Counted from the first letter of the stretch, positions 1-8,467 are shown. The stretch is DNA of 17,965 nt from Candidatus Peregrinibacteria bacterium (GCA_016927155.1 JAFGNE010000082.1:1-17965); one strand, 5' to 3'. Numbers and translations: made by a program. Notes: a model not told the origin generated them from the sequence alone.

Positions 1-1
1 C

Positions 2-940
2 ACCATGCGCACGTTCCACATGGGCGGTGTGGCGGAAGGGGCGGACATCACACAAGGCTTAACACGCGTGGAAGAGCTTTTTGAAGCCCGCCTTCCGAAA
101 TCTCCCGCGGTGTTGGCCGAAATTTCCGGAAAAGTTTCCGTGAAACACAAGAAAGAGGGGATCGAAATAGGTATCGCCGCCGAAGAACTCGGGGAAGACC
201 ATTACCGCATCAATCCCGAATATGAAATTGTTGTTAAGAAGGGCGATACCCTCCATCCCAAGCAGATCATCGCCCGCAGCCGAAATGACAAGCAAACCGT
301 AAAAGCCCGTGAAACGGGCAAAGTGACCGAAGTAAAAAATGGCGTGATTACCGTTAAACATGCCGAAAAACTTGCTAAAGTTTACAATTTTGGCCCGCGT
401 GAAAGGATTTTGGTGCAAAACGGCGACCTTGTGGCCAAAGGCCAGCCTCTTAACCGCGGCCACCTTAACCTGCAGGATCTGATGACGATGACAGGCGTGT
501 ATACCACGCAGCGTTATATCATGACGGAAGTCCAGCATATTTACGCTTCGCAGGGGCAAACCATCAACGACAAGCATATTGAAATTATTGTGAAACAGAT
601 GCTTTCCAAGGTGCGCGTCACTTCCCCCGGCGATACCGAATTTTTGCCCGGCGAAGTGGTGAACATCGGCCGGTTTGACAGGGCTAACGCCGCGATGCGC
701 AAGAAAAAGAAAAAGGAATCCCATGCCGATAGGCTGCTCCTTGGTATTTCGCGCGTGGCCATTACTACGGAAAGCTGGCTTTCCGCCGCTTCCTTCCAGG
801 AAACCATCCGTGTGCTTGTGGAAGCTTCCACCACGAAAAAAATTGATAACTTGAAAGGCTTGAAAGAAAATGTCATTATCGGTAAACTGATTCCCGCTGG
901 CCAGATTTTCCGTGATCAGCAAGCCAAGTCCAAAAAATAA
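2..940 (+). CDS. rpoC: DNA-directed RNA polymerase beta' subunit, C-terminal part (5' end outside window)
   Basis: This is the C-terminal third of RpoC, the RNA polymerase clamp/catalytic subunit. The frame is open to the window edge, and the ATG at 5 is internal: the preceding codon gives T and the reading starts [11 protein letters not shown], a conserved beta' segment normally deep in the protein. Further hallmarks are [16 protein letters not shown] near the start, [20 protein letters not shown] in the middle, and [20 protein letters not shown] followed by [11 protein letters not shown] near the end. The C-terminus is a short Lys-rich tail (QQAKSKK) ending in TAA. rpsL follows after 17 nt, so the two are probably co-transcribed. 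Function is certain from family knowledge; only the upstream extent is unknown. Confidence 0.97.
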   Translation, partial: TMRTFHMGGVAEGADITQGLTRVEELFEARLPKSPAVLAEISGKVSVKHKKEGIEIGIAAEELGEDHYRINPEYEIVVKKGDTLHPKQIIARSRNDKQTVKARETGKVTEVKNGVITVKHAEKLAKVYNFGPRERILVQNGDLVAKGQPLNRGHLNLQDLMTMTGVYTTQRYIMTEVQHIYASQGQTINDKHIEIIVKQMLSKVRVTSPGDTEFLPGEVVNIGRFDRANAAMRKKKKKESHADRLLLGISRVAITTESWLSAASFQETIRVLVEASTTKKIDNLKGLKENVIIGKLIPAGQIFRDQQAKSKK

Positions 941-957
941 TTTTTTAATTAAGGAAT

Positions 958-1377
958 ATGCCAACAATCAATCAATTGGTCCGCAAGGCGCGCCGCACGC
1001 CCAAAAAGAAGACTAAAGCGCCCGCGCTCCAGGTCATCTATAACTCCCTGAAGAATAAGGTAAAAAAATTACCCCAGGGCTGTCCCCAAAAACGCGGCGT
1101 TTGTGTTAAGGTCACCACCATGACACCCAAAAAGCCGAATTCCGCATTGCGGAAAATCGCCCGCGTGCGCCTTACAAACCATCAGGAAGTGAACGCCTAT
1201 ATCATGGGCGAAGGCCATAACCTGCAGGAACACTCGGTGGTCACCCTTTTTGGCGGCAGAGTAAAAGACCTTCCCGGCATCCGTTACCATATTACCCGCG
1301 GCGTACTGGATTGCCAGGGGGTTGCTAAGCGCAGGCAGAGCCGTAGCCGTTACGGAGCGAAAAAACCAAAGGAATAA
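958..1377 (+). CDS. rpsL: 30S ribosomal protein S12
   Basis: S12 sits at the decoding centre of the small subunit and controls tRNA-selection accuracy. The protein has 139 residues, against 124 in E. coli. The extra residues (about 24-41) lie between the basic N-terminus and CPQKRGVC, as in the long S12 form of Bacillus. Conserved [11 protein letters not shown] lies at about 56-66, [11 protein letters not shown] at about 84-94 and GGRVKDLPG at about 99-107. The lysines where streptomycin-resistance mutations occur are wild type (K58, K103), and the Asp modified by methylthiolation in other bacteria is present (D104). The start is ATG 958; an AAGGA at 951-955 leaves only 2 nt before the ATG, unusually tight. 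It lies between rpoC and rpsG in an ancestral order. Confidence 0.98.
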   Translation: MPTINQLVRKARRTPKKKTKAPALQVIYNSLKNKVKKLPQGCPQKRGVCVKVTTMTPKKPNSALRKIARVRLTNHQEVNAYIMGEGHNLQEHSVVTLFGGRVKDLPGIRYHITRGVLDCQGVAKRRQSRSRYGAKKPKE

Positions 1378-1412
1378 ACATAAGGAATCATTAACCATCC
1401 ATTTAAGCCATT

Positions 1413-1871
1413 ATGATCAAGAAAAAATTCCAATACATCCCCGAAGGCTCCACGCCATACCAGGAAAAGTTCATCAATTGCATGATGAGAGCCGGCAAAA
1501 AATCGGTCGCCCGCCGTGTTTTCAGCGATGCGATGGCCATTTTGAAGGGGCAGGGGAACAAGAACCCCGAAGAAATTTTTGATAAGGCCATGCATAACGT
1601 GATGCCGAATACCGAAGTGAAAGCCAAGCGCGTGGGCGGTTCGGTATACCAAATCCCTGTGGAAGTGAAACCTGGCCGCCAATTGGCCTTGGCCATGCGC
1701 TGGATCATCGGCGCGTGCCGTTCCAAAAAAGGCCAGCCTATGGCTAAAAAACTTGCCGCCGAATTATTGGATGCCAGCAAGGAAACGGGTGCGGCATTTA
1801 AAAAAAGAGAAGATGTGCATCGGATGGCCCTTGCAAACAAGGCCTTTGCCCACTTGGCAAAATATTCCTAG
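1413..1871 (+). CDS. rpsG: 30S ribosomal protein S7
   Basis: S7 binds the 3' major domain of 16S rRNA, nucleates head assembly and contacts the E-site tRNA. The 152-residue protein carries the family core: KFINCMMRAGKKSVARRVF (about 19-37), VKAKRVGGSVYQIPVEVKP (about 69-87), LALAMRWIIGA (about 91-101), and KKREDVHRMALANKAFAHLA at the C-terminus. The N-terminal tail before KFIN is about five residues shorter than in E. coli. A stop codon lies three codons upstream of ATG 1413 in frame, so no longer start is available. An AAGGA lies at 1382-1386, about 27 nt upstream and too far for a normal Shine-Dalgarno. fusA and tuf, the usual next genes of the str operon, do not follow. Confidence 0.97.
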   Translation: MIKKKFQYIPEGSTPYQEKFINCMMRAGKKSVARRVFSDAMAILKGQGNKNPEEIFDKAMHNVMPNTEVKAKRVGGSVYQIPVEVKPGRQLALAMRWIIGACRSKKGQPMAKKLAAELLDASKETGAAFKKREDVHRMALANKAFAHLAKYS

Positions 1872-1877
1872 TTTAAC

Positions 1878-1907
1878 TTGCCCTGTATAAATTATTTGTG
1901 CTAAAAT
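1878..1907 (+). promoter_or_regulatory. sigma70-type promoter with extended -10 for the SLH gene
   Basis: TTGCCC at 1878-1883 and TAAAAT at 1902-1907 are separated by 18 nt. TG at 1899-1900 makes an extended -10 (TGC-TAAAAT). It lies just after the rpsG stop, and the predicted transcript would have a leader of about 25 nt before ATG 1939. The reading is by eye from consensus. Confidence 0.6.
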
Positions 1908-1938
1908 AGCCCATGCTTATTTAATCAAAATAAAAATT

Positions 1939-3057
1939 ATGAAAAAAGCCATTCTTGCCAAGTTGCTTGCCGTTTGCCTCTTGCTCGCGTTTTTCTCTTA
2001 CCCCGCATTCGCCGTGGATGAGGAACAGGCGCTTACCGGGCAGGTGGTTACCGGCACGGCCGCCACGAGTGAGACCGCCACGGGCACCAAAGTGGTTGCT
2101 ACCGGGTTTTCGGATGTGCAGCGTGCCAGCCCCGTTTATAACGCCGTCACTTATCTTAACCAGATCGGCGTGCTGGGCGGTTATCCGGATGGCACTTTTA
2201 AGCCCGATAACGCCATTAATCGCGCTGAGGTCTTAAAGGTTATTTTAAAAGGTTCCGCCATTGAGCCCGCTACTACTTTTACCGCTGATTTCCCCGATGT
2301 CACGTCAGACGCGTGGTTTGCGCCTTATGTGCTTAAGGCCAAGGGGCTGGGTATTGTAAAGGGGGATGAAACAACCGGCGCTTTTGCTCCCGCGAGGCAG
2401 GTAAATCTGGCGGAATTCCTGAAAATGCTCATTGCCGCCAACGGGATCAGCGTGGATGCCCTGAGCGGTAAAACGGTCGGCAATATTTCCGCGGACGCCT
2501 GGTACGCGCCTTATGTGGTTTACGCGGCGACGCTTGGGATCGTTACTCCGGACGAAAAAGGCAATGTGGACGCCTCTCGCGCCCTTAACCGCGGCGAGGT
2601 TTCCAATATGCTGTACCTTTTCAACATCGTAAAGAACGGAAAGGACACCCAATTCCTTTTAAACCGCGCGGAGGCCGAGATGGCGCAGATCGAAGTTTAT
2701 ATTGCCGCCAACCAAGTGGCTTTGGCCAAGAACGCTTCGGAGCTCGCTGTGGATTTGACCCAACAGGCCTACAAGAATTTACCCGAGAACAAAGTGGTGC
2801 TGGGCGCCGCCAAACTTGCCCGCGCTTATGATTACCTGGTCAATTCCTTTATCCTCGGCGTACAGAAGAAAAACGCGGAATCTTCCGACTGGGCCAACCA
2901 GGCCATCACCAAAGCCACGGAAGCCTGGGAAGCCAATAACGCTACCCAGCCCATTGCCAAACATATCAAAGACAGGGCGCGGGAAATACTGACGCAGGTG
3001 GGAGGTATTGAAGGGCAGCCTTATCCCACACAGCCCGCCACTGCCCCCGCGCAGTAA
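1939..3057 (+). CDS. secreted protein with three SLH domains and a helical C-terminal domain
   Basis: This is a cell-surface protein with a signal peptide at 1-25 (basic MKK, hydrophobic LLAVCLLLAFF, cleavage at AFA-VD). A Thr/Ala-rich linker (26-55) leads to three S-layer-homology repeats at about 57-103, 118-166 and 180-230. The clearest motif is GVLGGYPDGTFKPDNAINRA, with FPDV, AWFAPYV and AWYAPYV in the other repeats. SLH triplets bind pyruvylated or similar wall polymers in well-studied bacteria. Residues about 235-355 are predicted helical and rich in Ala, Asn and Lys, somewhat TPR-like (LNRAEAEMAQ, AAKLARAYDYL), followed by a Pro/Thr/Ala tail. The gene has its own promoter and ends at a strong terminator, so it is probably monocistronic despite following rpsG closely. 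No Shine-Dalgarno is visible. The exact role is unknown. Confidence 0.85.
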   Translation: MKKAILAKLLAVCLLLAFFSYPAFAVDEEQALTGQVVTGTAATSETATGTKVVATGFSDVQRASPVYNAVTYLNQIGVLGGYPDGTFKPDNAINRAEVLKVILKGSAIEPATTFTADFPDVTSDAWFAPYVLKAKGLGIVKGDETTGAFAPARQVNLAEFLKMLIAANGISVDALSGKTVGNISADAWYAPYVVYAATLGIVTPDEKGNVDASRALNRGEVSNMLYLFNIVKNGKDTQFLLNRAEAEMAQIEVYIAANQVALAKNASELAVDLTQQAYKNLPENKVVLGAAKLARAYDYLVNSFILGVQKKNAESSDWANQAITKATEAWEANNATQPIAKHIKDRAREILTQVGGIEGQPYPTQPATAPAQ

Positions 3058-3082
3058 GCGGCAAACAAAATAGGAATACTAA

Positions 3083-3106
3083 AAACCCCGCCGGATGGCG
3101 GGGTTT
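3083..3106. terminator. bidirectional Rho-independent terminator
   Basis: A 10-bp perfect stem, AAACCCCGCC (3083-3092) with GGCGGGGTTT (3097-3106), has a GGAT loop. It is U-rich on both sides: TTTATTG on the plus strand, and TTTTTAG read on the minus strand. It separates the convergent SLH genes at 3057 and 3131 and can serve both. Confidence 0.88.
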
Positions 3107-3130
3107 ATTGTAATTTGGTTATTGATTATT

Positions 3131-3685
3131 TTATTCAATTACCTCCACCTCATATTTTCCGTAATTTTCAAATGGGCTAAATGAAAAAACAAAAATTGCT
3201 TCTTCTTTTGGCTTAAGCCTGGATGGAAGAATAAAAGTTTTATCTGTATGAATTTGCGCACCGTTTTTGTTGTATATTACAATTCCAACCTGAATAAATT
3301 TATGTTCTTTCTGTGATTGATTTTGTACAAGTCCTGTAAATATCAATTTGTCCTCCTCTTCTATTAGCTGATCTTTAACAATGGTGAGTTTACCTTTTTC
3401 TGCATCCACCTCTTTTATTTCCTTTAGTTTATTTGAATCAAATTGGGATAGGACATAGCTATTGTATCTATCCAAAACGACAGCCAATTCAGCGCGATTA
3501 ACACTTTGTCCCGGGTAAAATTGTCCGTCTGGATTGTTTTTAATAACACCCCATTCAACTAGTTTATTTACACTTGAATAATACCAGTCACTTGAGTTTA
3601 CATCTGAAAAGTTAATGGATTGTGCTAAAACAATAGGGGATATAAACGCAAGACCGCAGATAAAAGAAAAAATAATTTGTCTCAT
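3131..3685 (-). CDS. small secreted protein with one SLH domain and an FxLYD-like domain
   Basis: The protein has 184 residues. A signal peptide covers 1-21 (MRQIIFSFICGLAF, cleavage near VLA-QS). One SLH repeat lies at about 26-72 (FSDVNSSDWYYSSV, NNPDGQFYPGQSVNRAELA). After a charged linker, residues about 112-184 match the FxLYD pattern by eye: F-TGLVQNQS, then VGIVIYNKNGAQI, then LKPKEEAIFVFSF, the beta-sandwich found in many secreted or wall proteins. The start is 11 nt after the stop of the giant fibre gene, so it is almost certainly co-transcribed with it and may help anchor it. A single SLH repeat is fewer than the three usually needed for firm wall binding. The gene is clearly AT-richer than the SLH gene facing it. 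No Shine-Dalgarno is visible; the leader is A-rich. Confidence 0.8.
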   Translation of the reverse strand: MRQIIFSFICGLAFISPIVLAQSINFSDVNSSDWYYSSVNKLVEWGVIKNNPDGQFYPGQSVNRAELAVVLDRYNSYVLSQFDSNKLKEIKEVDAEKGKLTIVKDQLIEEEDKLIFTGLVQNQSQKEHKFIQVGIVIYNKNGAQIHTDKTFILPSRLKPKEEAIFVFSFSPFENYGKYEVEVIE

Positions 3686-3696
3686 TTTATTTTAAT

Positions 3697-6600
3697 TTAA
3701 CATGTTGTAGCTGTAATAATTCCACCGCTTACTGTAATTGTACAAGAACCGGAATCATCTCCTTTTCGTACGGTTATGGTTGTATTTAGCCCAACGGTAG
3801 GTGTTGTTCCGCCATAGTACTGCACGGCATAAACATCTTGCCAGTAATGACTGGATGTTCCCAAATCTTCCGCGCTGGAAGGTGGATATACTTCCAAATT
3901 ACTTCCGTTATTATTAAAACCAAGAGCGGGATAATTAAGAGGATATGAGCCTTGTCCAATAAAAAATTCATCTGCGCTACTATCCATCCCAATACTCCAG
4001 TCATTTACATCGCTACTATTATTAAATCTAAGTGTTGGGTCACTTCCACTGTAGGTATTTTTTATTTGAATCCCATCTCGAGTACTATCGTTAGAAATAA
4101 CTCCAAGTTTTAAATCAGATGTACCTCCCGAACCAGTATTATCTGTTCCGATTGTCACATGAGGTCCGCCATTTGTCGCGGTATTTCCTGTTTTGTAAAT
4201 TCTTATTGCTTCATTAAGGACACCACTGCCCGTAGCTCCATCCGCGACGCTAAAAATCATTTCTCCGCCTTCTGTGCCGTCACTGACATCGCTTGCTACA
4301 ATTCTCATTCTGGCAAAATTTTCCAAATCATATACACCGGCAGTCGCGTTATCATTAGACAATTTGTAATTAAAATTGATTCCATAATTATCGCTTGGAT
4401 CTGTACTGTCATGTAAATATTGATATTCATAATTTACAAAATCACTTATACTAGATGCAGTATCCATTTCACGATTAATTGTCATGGCTGGGAAATTGGT
4501 GCTCTGACTAATTGTAAATACATCATTTAATGTACCATCTATTCCATTTGCTAAATGGAATTGCATAATGCCTTCTTCGGTTCCGTCACTTACGTCAGAA
4601 GCAAAAATCGTCATTTCAGCGTATGTTTCAATATCGGAATTATCATTTGTGAGTTTAAATAAAGTGTTTATATTGTCATAATCTGTTGGTGAATCTGTAC
4701 GTTCGATTTCAAAAATGGCGACATTATTATTTGTCGAAGTTGTTTCCTTTTGCACGTGCAAATTGGCATCAATTGTCTCGGCATCGCCACCCCAGCCGAC
4801 TGGCAGAATATCAAGTCCAATTCCAACATTACCACTGAAGAAGTTATCTCCGGAAGCGGAATAAATTGCGGTATTCAAAGATGTTCCGCCACTGGCTCCC
4901 TCTATTAATAATCCCACATTAGAATCATCACCTTCGGTCATGTTTTTAACATACATGCCATAAGCATTGTCTAAGGTATTTGTTCCGGTTTTTGAAAATT
5001 CATCAACATAAAGGCCATAAGCTGTTCCTATAGAATTATTGTTACTGTCTCCAGCTAAATCTATCGGTCCTGCCGATAGACCAATTGCTGTTGTAATATC
5101 AATGTTAGAGGCTGAGCTATCAATATTAATATCTCCTTTCGCACCGATTGCAGTTGTTACTGTTATTCCACTGGAGTCAATAAATGATATATTACCTCCT
5201 GCGCCAATTGCCTCTTCCACATTCCCATTCGCGCCTGTAATACTCACATTATCGAGTGCTACATTACCATAAGTTCCAAAGAGTTGGTTTATATCTCCAA
5301 AATCATTTACCGTTGGTACCACTTTACCGCCAGCGCCAATGCCAACATATAAGCCTACATCTCCCAATCCTGCTGATTCGCTAGTTGTGGCATGGTTTAA
5401 TTCACCCCAGCTACCCACTGCGTAAGCTGTTGTTGCACCGTCTTCAATTATAGCTTTTCCTCTAGTGCCAACAGCACTATTCATGTGTGTGCCGCTTTTA
5501 ATGTTTATATTGCTGCCTGTCGCAATTTTTTCCCCATTATCTCCCACAATATCATATCCCACATTCAAACTGCCATCTCCCGCCATGATGATATCGCTCG
5601 TATAATTGGCGGTGTATTCCTTAGATTCGGTTTTAAATCGTGGATTTTTGAAATCAAAAATATATCCGGAACCACCAAAATACCAATCCACTGCACTATC
5701 CACGGTAATCGTTTCGTTATCCGATTTAGCCACTACAATACGCGTTTCATTATTGGCGTTCAGAACAGCGCCGACTTGTACATCCGTAAACGCGTTATTG
5801 GATGTAGTTACAGTCGTGCCGCCATCCTCAACCGTATACACGTTTTCATCAGCTCTTGTCCAGCTGTTGTCCCCAATTTCCACCAGGGCGACTGGGGCTG
5901 TTTCGCCAATCCCCACATGCCCCAGTGTGCCGTCCAGACGCATCATTTCTGTGATCGTGCCATTTCGGTTGATATTAAACGCCATTGTTGCGTCTTCTTC
6001 CGTGTTGGTTACGTCGTCCAAAAATACGTCAATGCTTGCTTGTTCTTCTGTATCTCCGCCGTCTTCAATCTTGAATATCATCCCTAATCCGATTCCATTT
6101 GCTGATGCCTCACTTGTTTCTTTTGTAATGGTTACCATATCCACTATCGCGTCAGCTGTCGCGTCATTTTTTGCGGTTTCCAAAGGCGTGGTTGGTGCGT
6201 TTGTTCCTATACCAACCCTGCTTTCAGAAGTATCGATATAAAGATCATCCGTATTAAATGCAATATCACCTTGTGTTGTTCCGTCAGTATCAACCTTTAA
6301 AATATTGTCGTTCGTGTTATAACTGATTGTGCCCTCATCTGTGGCATTGGTGCCAATATGCAGGCTATCCGGCCCAAGAAAAAGGTTTTGCCAACGTTTG
6401 TCGATTGATCCAAGATCATACGTATCATTGGGATCCGGCAGTAAATCGTCTGAAAGTTCAAAAACATCGTCTGTGGCATTCCATATCAATGTTTCGGTGT
6501 TGGTGCCGCCAAAATTAATGGTAATGTTTCCGGCACCTGTTGTATCTACATCGGTTTGCAGCATCAAGTCGTCATCCGTATAAATGGCGCCTTCTGCACC

Positions 6601-8286
6601 TATCATTCCTGCCACAAATAAATCATCGCCATCTACAGTAAAACCGCTTGCGATGGTTTGTGCATTTGCTCCGATCAATGTGTCGTCCGCAATGTAAACA
6701 TCACCAGCAGTTACATTAATGGCAAAATTATCAGCGCCGGCCGTTGCACCGCCTGTAATCTGCAATACGTCGCCGGTTCCTGTATTAGTGGCGGAAAGCT
6801 GCACGAGATCACCGGTCGTAAGCGCGTTTCCGGTAACCTGGATGGCATTGGTCGCTGTTTCATCGGTCGTGTAATCCACCGTTCTGTCGGCGCTTACCGT
6901 AATGAAGTCAGCGCCGCCGTCCTGCGCCCGGATTTGAGAGGCGTCGCCCTGGATGTCGATGACGAAATCATAATCCGTCGCCCCGTTCGCGAGATCCCAT
7001 GAAACATCGCCGTCATCCACCGTAATGGTGCGCTCCACGTCGTCGCCGGGTTCGTTATCATAAGCGTCATCCAGCGTGGGCAGGGCAAAAGCGCTGAAAT
7101 TGGTCCATATGCCAGCGTCATCCTTGAACTGCATGTCACCCGCGTTATCGCGAAAGCCATAACCGCCTTCGCCGTCGGTATCGCCCATATTGATATAACC
7201 GCCGGCGGTTAGGCCGATGTTGCCGTCCACATCCAGTTTATGTTCGGGGGAAAGGTCGCCTATGCCAACTTTATCCGTACCGGCGTCCACAACGAACAGG
7301 TCCGCGTCACCGTCGCCTTCTATGCGAAAATCCGCGTCCGCGCTCTCCTCGTTGAATACGGCGCCGCCTCGCACATCCAGCGTGGCGCCGGGAGCCGTGG
7401 TGCCGATGCCCACGTAACCGGCGGTGGCCCCGCTGCTGCCATCGATATACAGGCGCGATACCCCGGAACCCCCCCCAAGCCCATTGTCCCCCGAATCCGA
7501 ATATTCAATGATATTCAGGCCGTTTGGGGTGGCCACCGTGCTGTCGGAGTAATTCCCTATTGTCCATTTCAGTATGGTGCCGTCTTTGTCATAAGTGGCG
7601 AGTCCGACATAAACATTGGCCTCATCTTCGGCGCCGAGCATGATCCCGCCACCATCCTCATCGCCATTCGCGTCGGTGTCGATTTCCAGGTTTGTTAAGG
7701 CCATGGGGAAAAAGGGAGATTCCATGCCTATACCCGTCCATCCATCCGAACGCACTGTCATCTTATTCGCGCTTTCGTCAAAAAGTTTAAGGATAGGATT
7801 TTTATAAGTGAAGGAATAACCGACGTCCCCATTGTCCCAGTCCACGGCTATGTCCACCGTCACTTCCGTGTCGGAAGCCTTGGCGATCACGTAACGGGTT
7901 TCACCGTTGGCGACCAGTTTGGCGCCTATCTGTACAGGTTCAAAAGCGTCGTTTGCCGTTGTCACGGTTTGGCTTGATCCGTCCGTCACCGCGTTCTCCG
8001 CGCCGTTTATGGCGGCGGGGCCGCTCGTTTCCAGGTTTTTGTTGAGCTGCATCCTGCTGCCCAGCTCGTCATAGGTAAGCGTGGGGGCGGTGGCTGTACC
8101 CCCGAATTTGATGTTGGGGGTGTTTGTCGTATTGTCCGAATCAATCCAAAGCCCTTTGGAAGGGACTTCCTCGTAATTGTCGATTTGGAAAATGATATGC
8201 GCGTAAGAAGGCGCGATACCGGAAACCAGCATGACGATTAGCGTTGAAACAGCGATGGTTTTCCTGAAAGCAGGGAAGCGGGTCAT
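3697..8286 (-). CDS. giant secreted tail-fibre-like repeat protein (putative adhesin)
   Basis: The protein has 1529 residues. The chosen start is the ATG at 8286: it gives a classic signal peptide (MTRFPAFRKTIAVSTLIVML, cleavage at SYA-HI) and lies about 30 nt downstream of an extended -10. The frame stays open to an ATG at 8421, but that lies upstream of the promoter and would add 45 basic residues before the signal peptide. Phage tail-fibre-like motifs of the form VGIGtxxPxxxLdV occur at residues 292, 340, 691, 791 and 1154. Two motifs resembling those before endosialidase-chaperone (S74) domains lie at 624-636 (DLGSIDKRWQNLF) and 1474-1487, but no S74 domain follows; the protein ends in TITVSGGIITATTC. 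A duplicated module lies at 97-165 and 818-883. Residues about 935-1110 hold short Gly-rich repeats (AIGAGGN, AIGAKGD, AYGLYV) suggesting a beta-helix or fibre. GC content drops near residue 500. Surface fibre function is inferred. Confidence 0.8.
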   Translation of the reverse strand: MTRFPAFRKTIAVSTLIVMLVSGIAPSYAHIIFQIDNYEEVPSKGLWIDSDNTTNTPNIKFGGTATAPTLTYDELGSRMQLNKNLETSGPAAINGAENAVTDGSSQTVTTANDAFEPVQIGAKLVANGETRYVIAKASDTEVTVDIAVDWDNGDVGYSFTYKNPILKLFDESANKMTVRSDGWTGIGMESPFFPMALTNLEIDTDANGDEDGGGIMLGAEDEANVYVGLATYDKDGTILKWTIGNYSDSTVATPNGLNIIEYSDSGDNGLGGGSGVSRLYIDGSSGATAGYVGIGTTAPGATLDVRGGAVFNEESADADFRIEGDGDADLFVVDAGTDKVGIGDLSPEHKLDVDGNIGLTAGGYINMGDTDGEGGYGFRDNAGDMQFKDDAGIWTNFSAFALPTLDDAYDNEPGDDVERTITVDDGDVSWDLANGATDYDFVIDIQGDASQIRAQDGGADFITVSADRTVDYTTDETATNAIQVTGNALTTGDLVQLSATNTGTGDVLQITGGATAGADNFAINVTAGDVYIADDTLIGANAQTIASGFTVDGDDLFVAGMIGAEGAIYTDDDLMLQTDVDTTGAGNITINFGGTNTETLIWNATDDVFELSDDLLPDPNDTYDLGSIDKRWQNLFLGPDSLHIGTNATDEGTISYNTNDNILKVDTDGTTQGDIAFNTDDLYIDTSESRVGIGTNAPTTPLETAKNDATADAIVDMVTITKETSEASANGIGLGMIFKIEDGGDTEEQASIDVFLDDVTNTEEDATMAFNINRNGTITEMMRLDGTLGHVGIGETAPVALVEIGDNSWTRADENVYTVEDGGTTVTTSNNAFTDVQVGAVLNANNETRIVVAKSDNETITVDSAVDWYFGGSGYIFDFKNPRFKTESKEYTANYTSDIIMAGDGSLNVGYDIVGDNGEKIATGSNINIKSGTHMNSAVGTRGKAIIEDGATTAYAVGSWGELNHATTSESAGLGDVGLYVGIGAGGKVVPTVNDFGDINQLFGTYGNVALDNVSITGANGNVEEAIGAGGNISFIDSSGITVTTAIGAKGDINIDSSASNIDITTAIGLSAGPIDLAGDSNNNSIGTAYGLYVDEFSKTGTNTLDNAYGMYVKNMTEGDDSNVGLLIEGASGGTSLNTAIYSASGDNFFSGNVGIGLDILPVGWGGDAETIDANLHVQKETTSTNNNVAIFEIERTDSPTDYDNINTLFKLTNDNSDIETYAEMTIFASDVSDGTEEGIMQFHLANGIDGTLNDVFTISQSTNFPAMTINREMDTASSISDFVNYEYQYLHDSTDPSDNYGINFNYKLSNDNATAGVYDLENFARMRIVASDVSDGTEGGEMIFSVADGATGSGVLNEAIRIYKTGNTATNGGPHVTIGTDNTGSGGTSDLKLGVISNDSTRDGIQIKNTYSGSDPTLRFNNSSDVNDWSIGMDSSADEFFIGQGSYPLNYPALGFNNNGSNLEVYPPSSAEDLGTSSHYWQDVYAVQYYGGTTPTVGLNTTITVRKGDDSGSCTITVSGGIITATTC
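5638..5835 (-). repeat. duplicated module, copy 2 (inside fibre gene)
   Basis: Encodes fibre residues 818-883: TVTTSNNAFTDVQVGA, then NNETRIVVAKSDNETITVD, then AVDWYFGGSGYIFDFKNP. The shared pattern with copy 1 is TVTTxNxAFxxVQxGA and AVDWxxGxxGYxFxxKNP. This copy is AT-richer than copy 1. Confidence 0.8.
7792..7998 (-). repeat. duplicated module, copy 1 (inside fibre gene)
   Basis: Encodes fibre residues 97-165: TVTTANDAFEPVQIGA, then NGETRYVIAKASDTEVTVD, then AVDWDNGDVGYSFTYKNP. It matches a second copy about 720 residues later. The similarity is clear at protein level but largely lost at DNA level, so the duplication is old. Confidence 0.8.
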
Positions 8287-8323
8287 ATTTTGTTTTTGTT
8301 TTGGTATTTTTATAAATCTTAAT

Positions 8324-8332
8324 ATTTTACCA
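8324..8332 (-). promoter_or_regulatory. extended -10 promoter of the fibre/SLH transcript
   Basis: The minus strand reads TGGTAAAAT, an extended -10 with no good -35 at 16-18 nt. The predicted start of transcription is near 8317, giving a leader of about 30 nt before ATG 8286. This position is the main argument against the upstream in-frame ATG at 8421. Confidence 0.5.
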
Positions 8333-8335
8333 TAA

Positions 8336-8355
8336 AATGAGTGAAAAATCTCATT
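8336..8355. promoter_or_regulatory. inverted repeat just upstream of the fibre promoter -10
   Basis: AATGAG (8336-8341) and CTCATT (8350-8355) form a perfect 6-bp inverted repeat with an 8-nt AT-rich spacer. It covers the -35 zone of the minus-strand promoter at 8324-8332. It could be an operator or chance; a 6-bp repeat in AT-rich DNA is weak evidence. Confidence 0.3.
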
Positions 8356-8467
8356 CCTTAGCTTGCAAGATTTATAGAAATATTTTTTTGTACATCTTTT
8401 GTTTTTTCTATTCATTTTCATTGTACAAAATTTGTGTTCTTAAGCAAGTGAAAATTTATTTAGAAAA

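Noticed and set aside
59..967. A 302-residue open frame on the minus strand opposite rpoC
   Set aside because: It is a composition-driven shadow of a certain gene; no start signal and no recognisable protein features.
1390..1416. An eight-codon ATT-initiated mini-ORF behind the AAGGA at 1382-1386, overlapping the rpsG start
   Set aside because: ATT is a very rare start and the peptide has no features; the AAGGA may simply be chance.
5485..6241. Overlapping plus-strand open frames opposite the fibre gene
   Set aside because: The opposite strand has a continuous, motif-rich 1529-codon frame; these are shadows with no start context.
8287..8421. A 45-residue N-terminal extension of the fibre protein from the in-frame ATG at 8421
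   Set aside because: It would put a basic, non-signal stretch before a perfect signal peptide, and it lies upstream of the extended -10 at 8324-8332. The ATG at 8286 is preferred.
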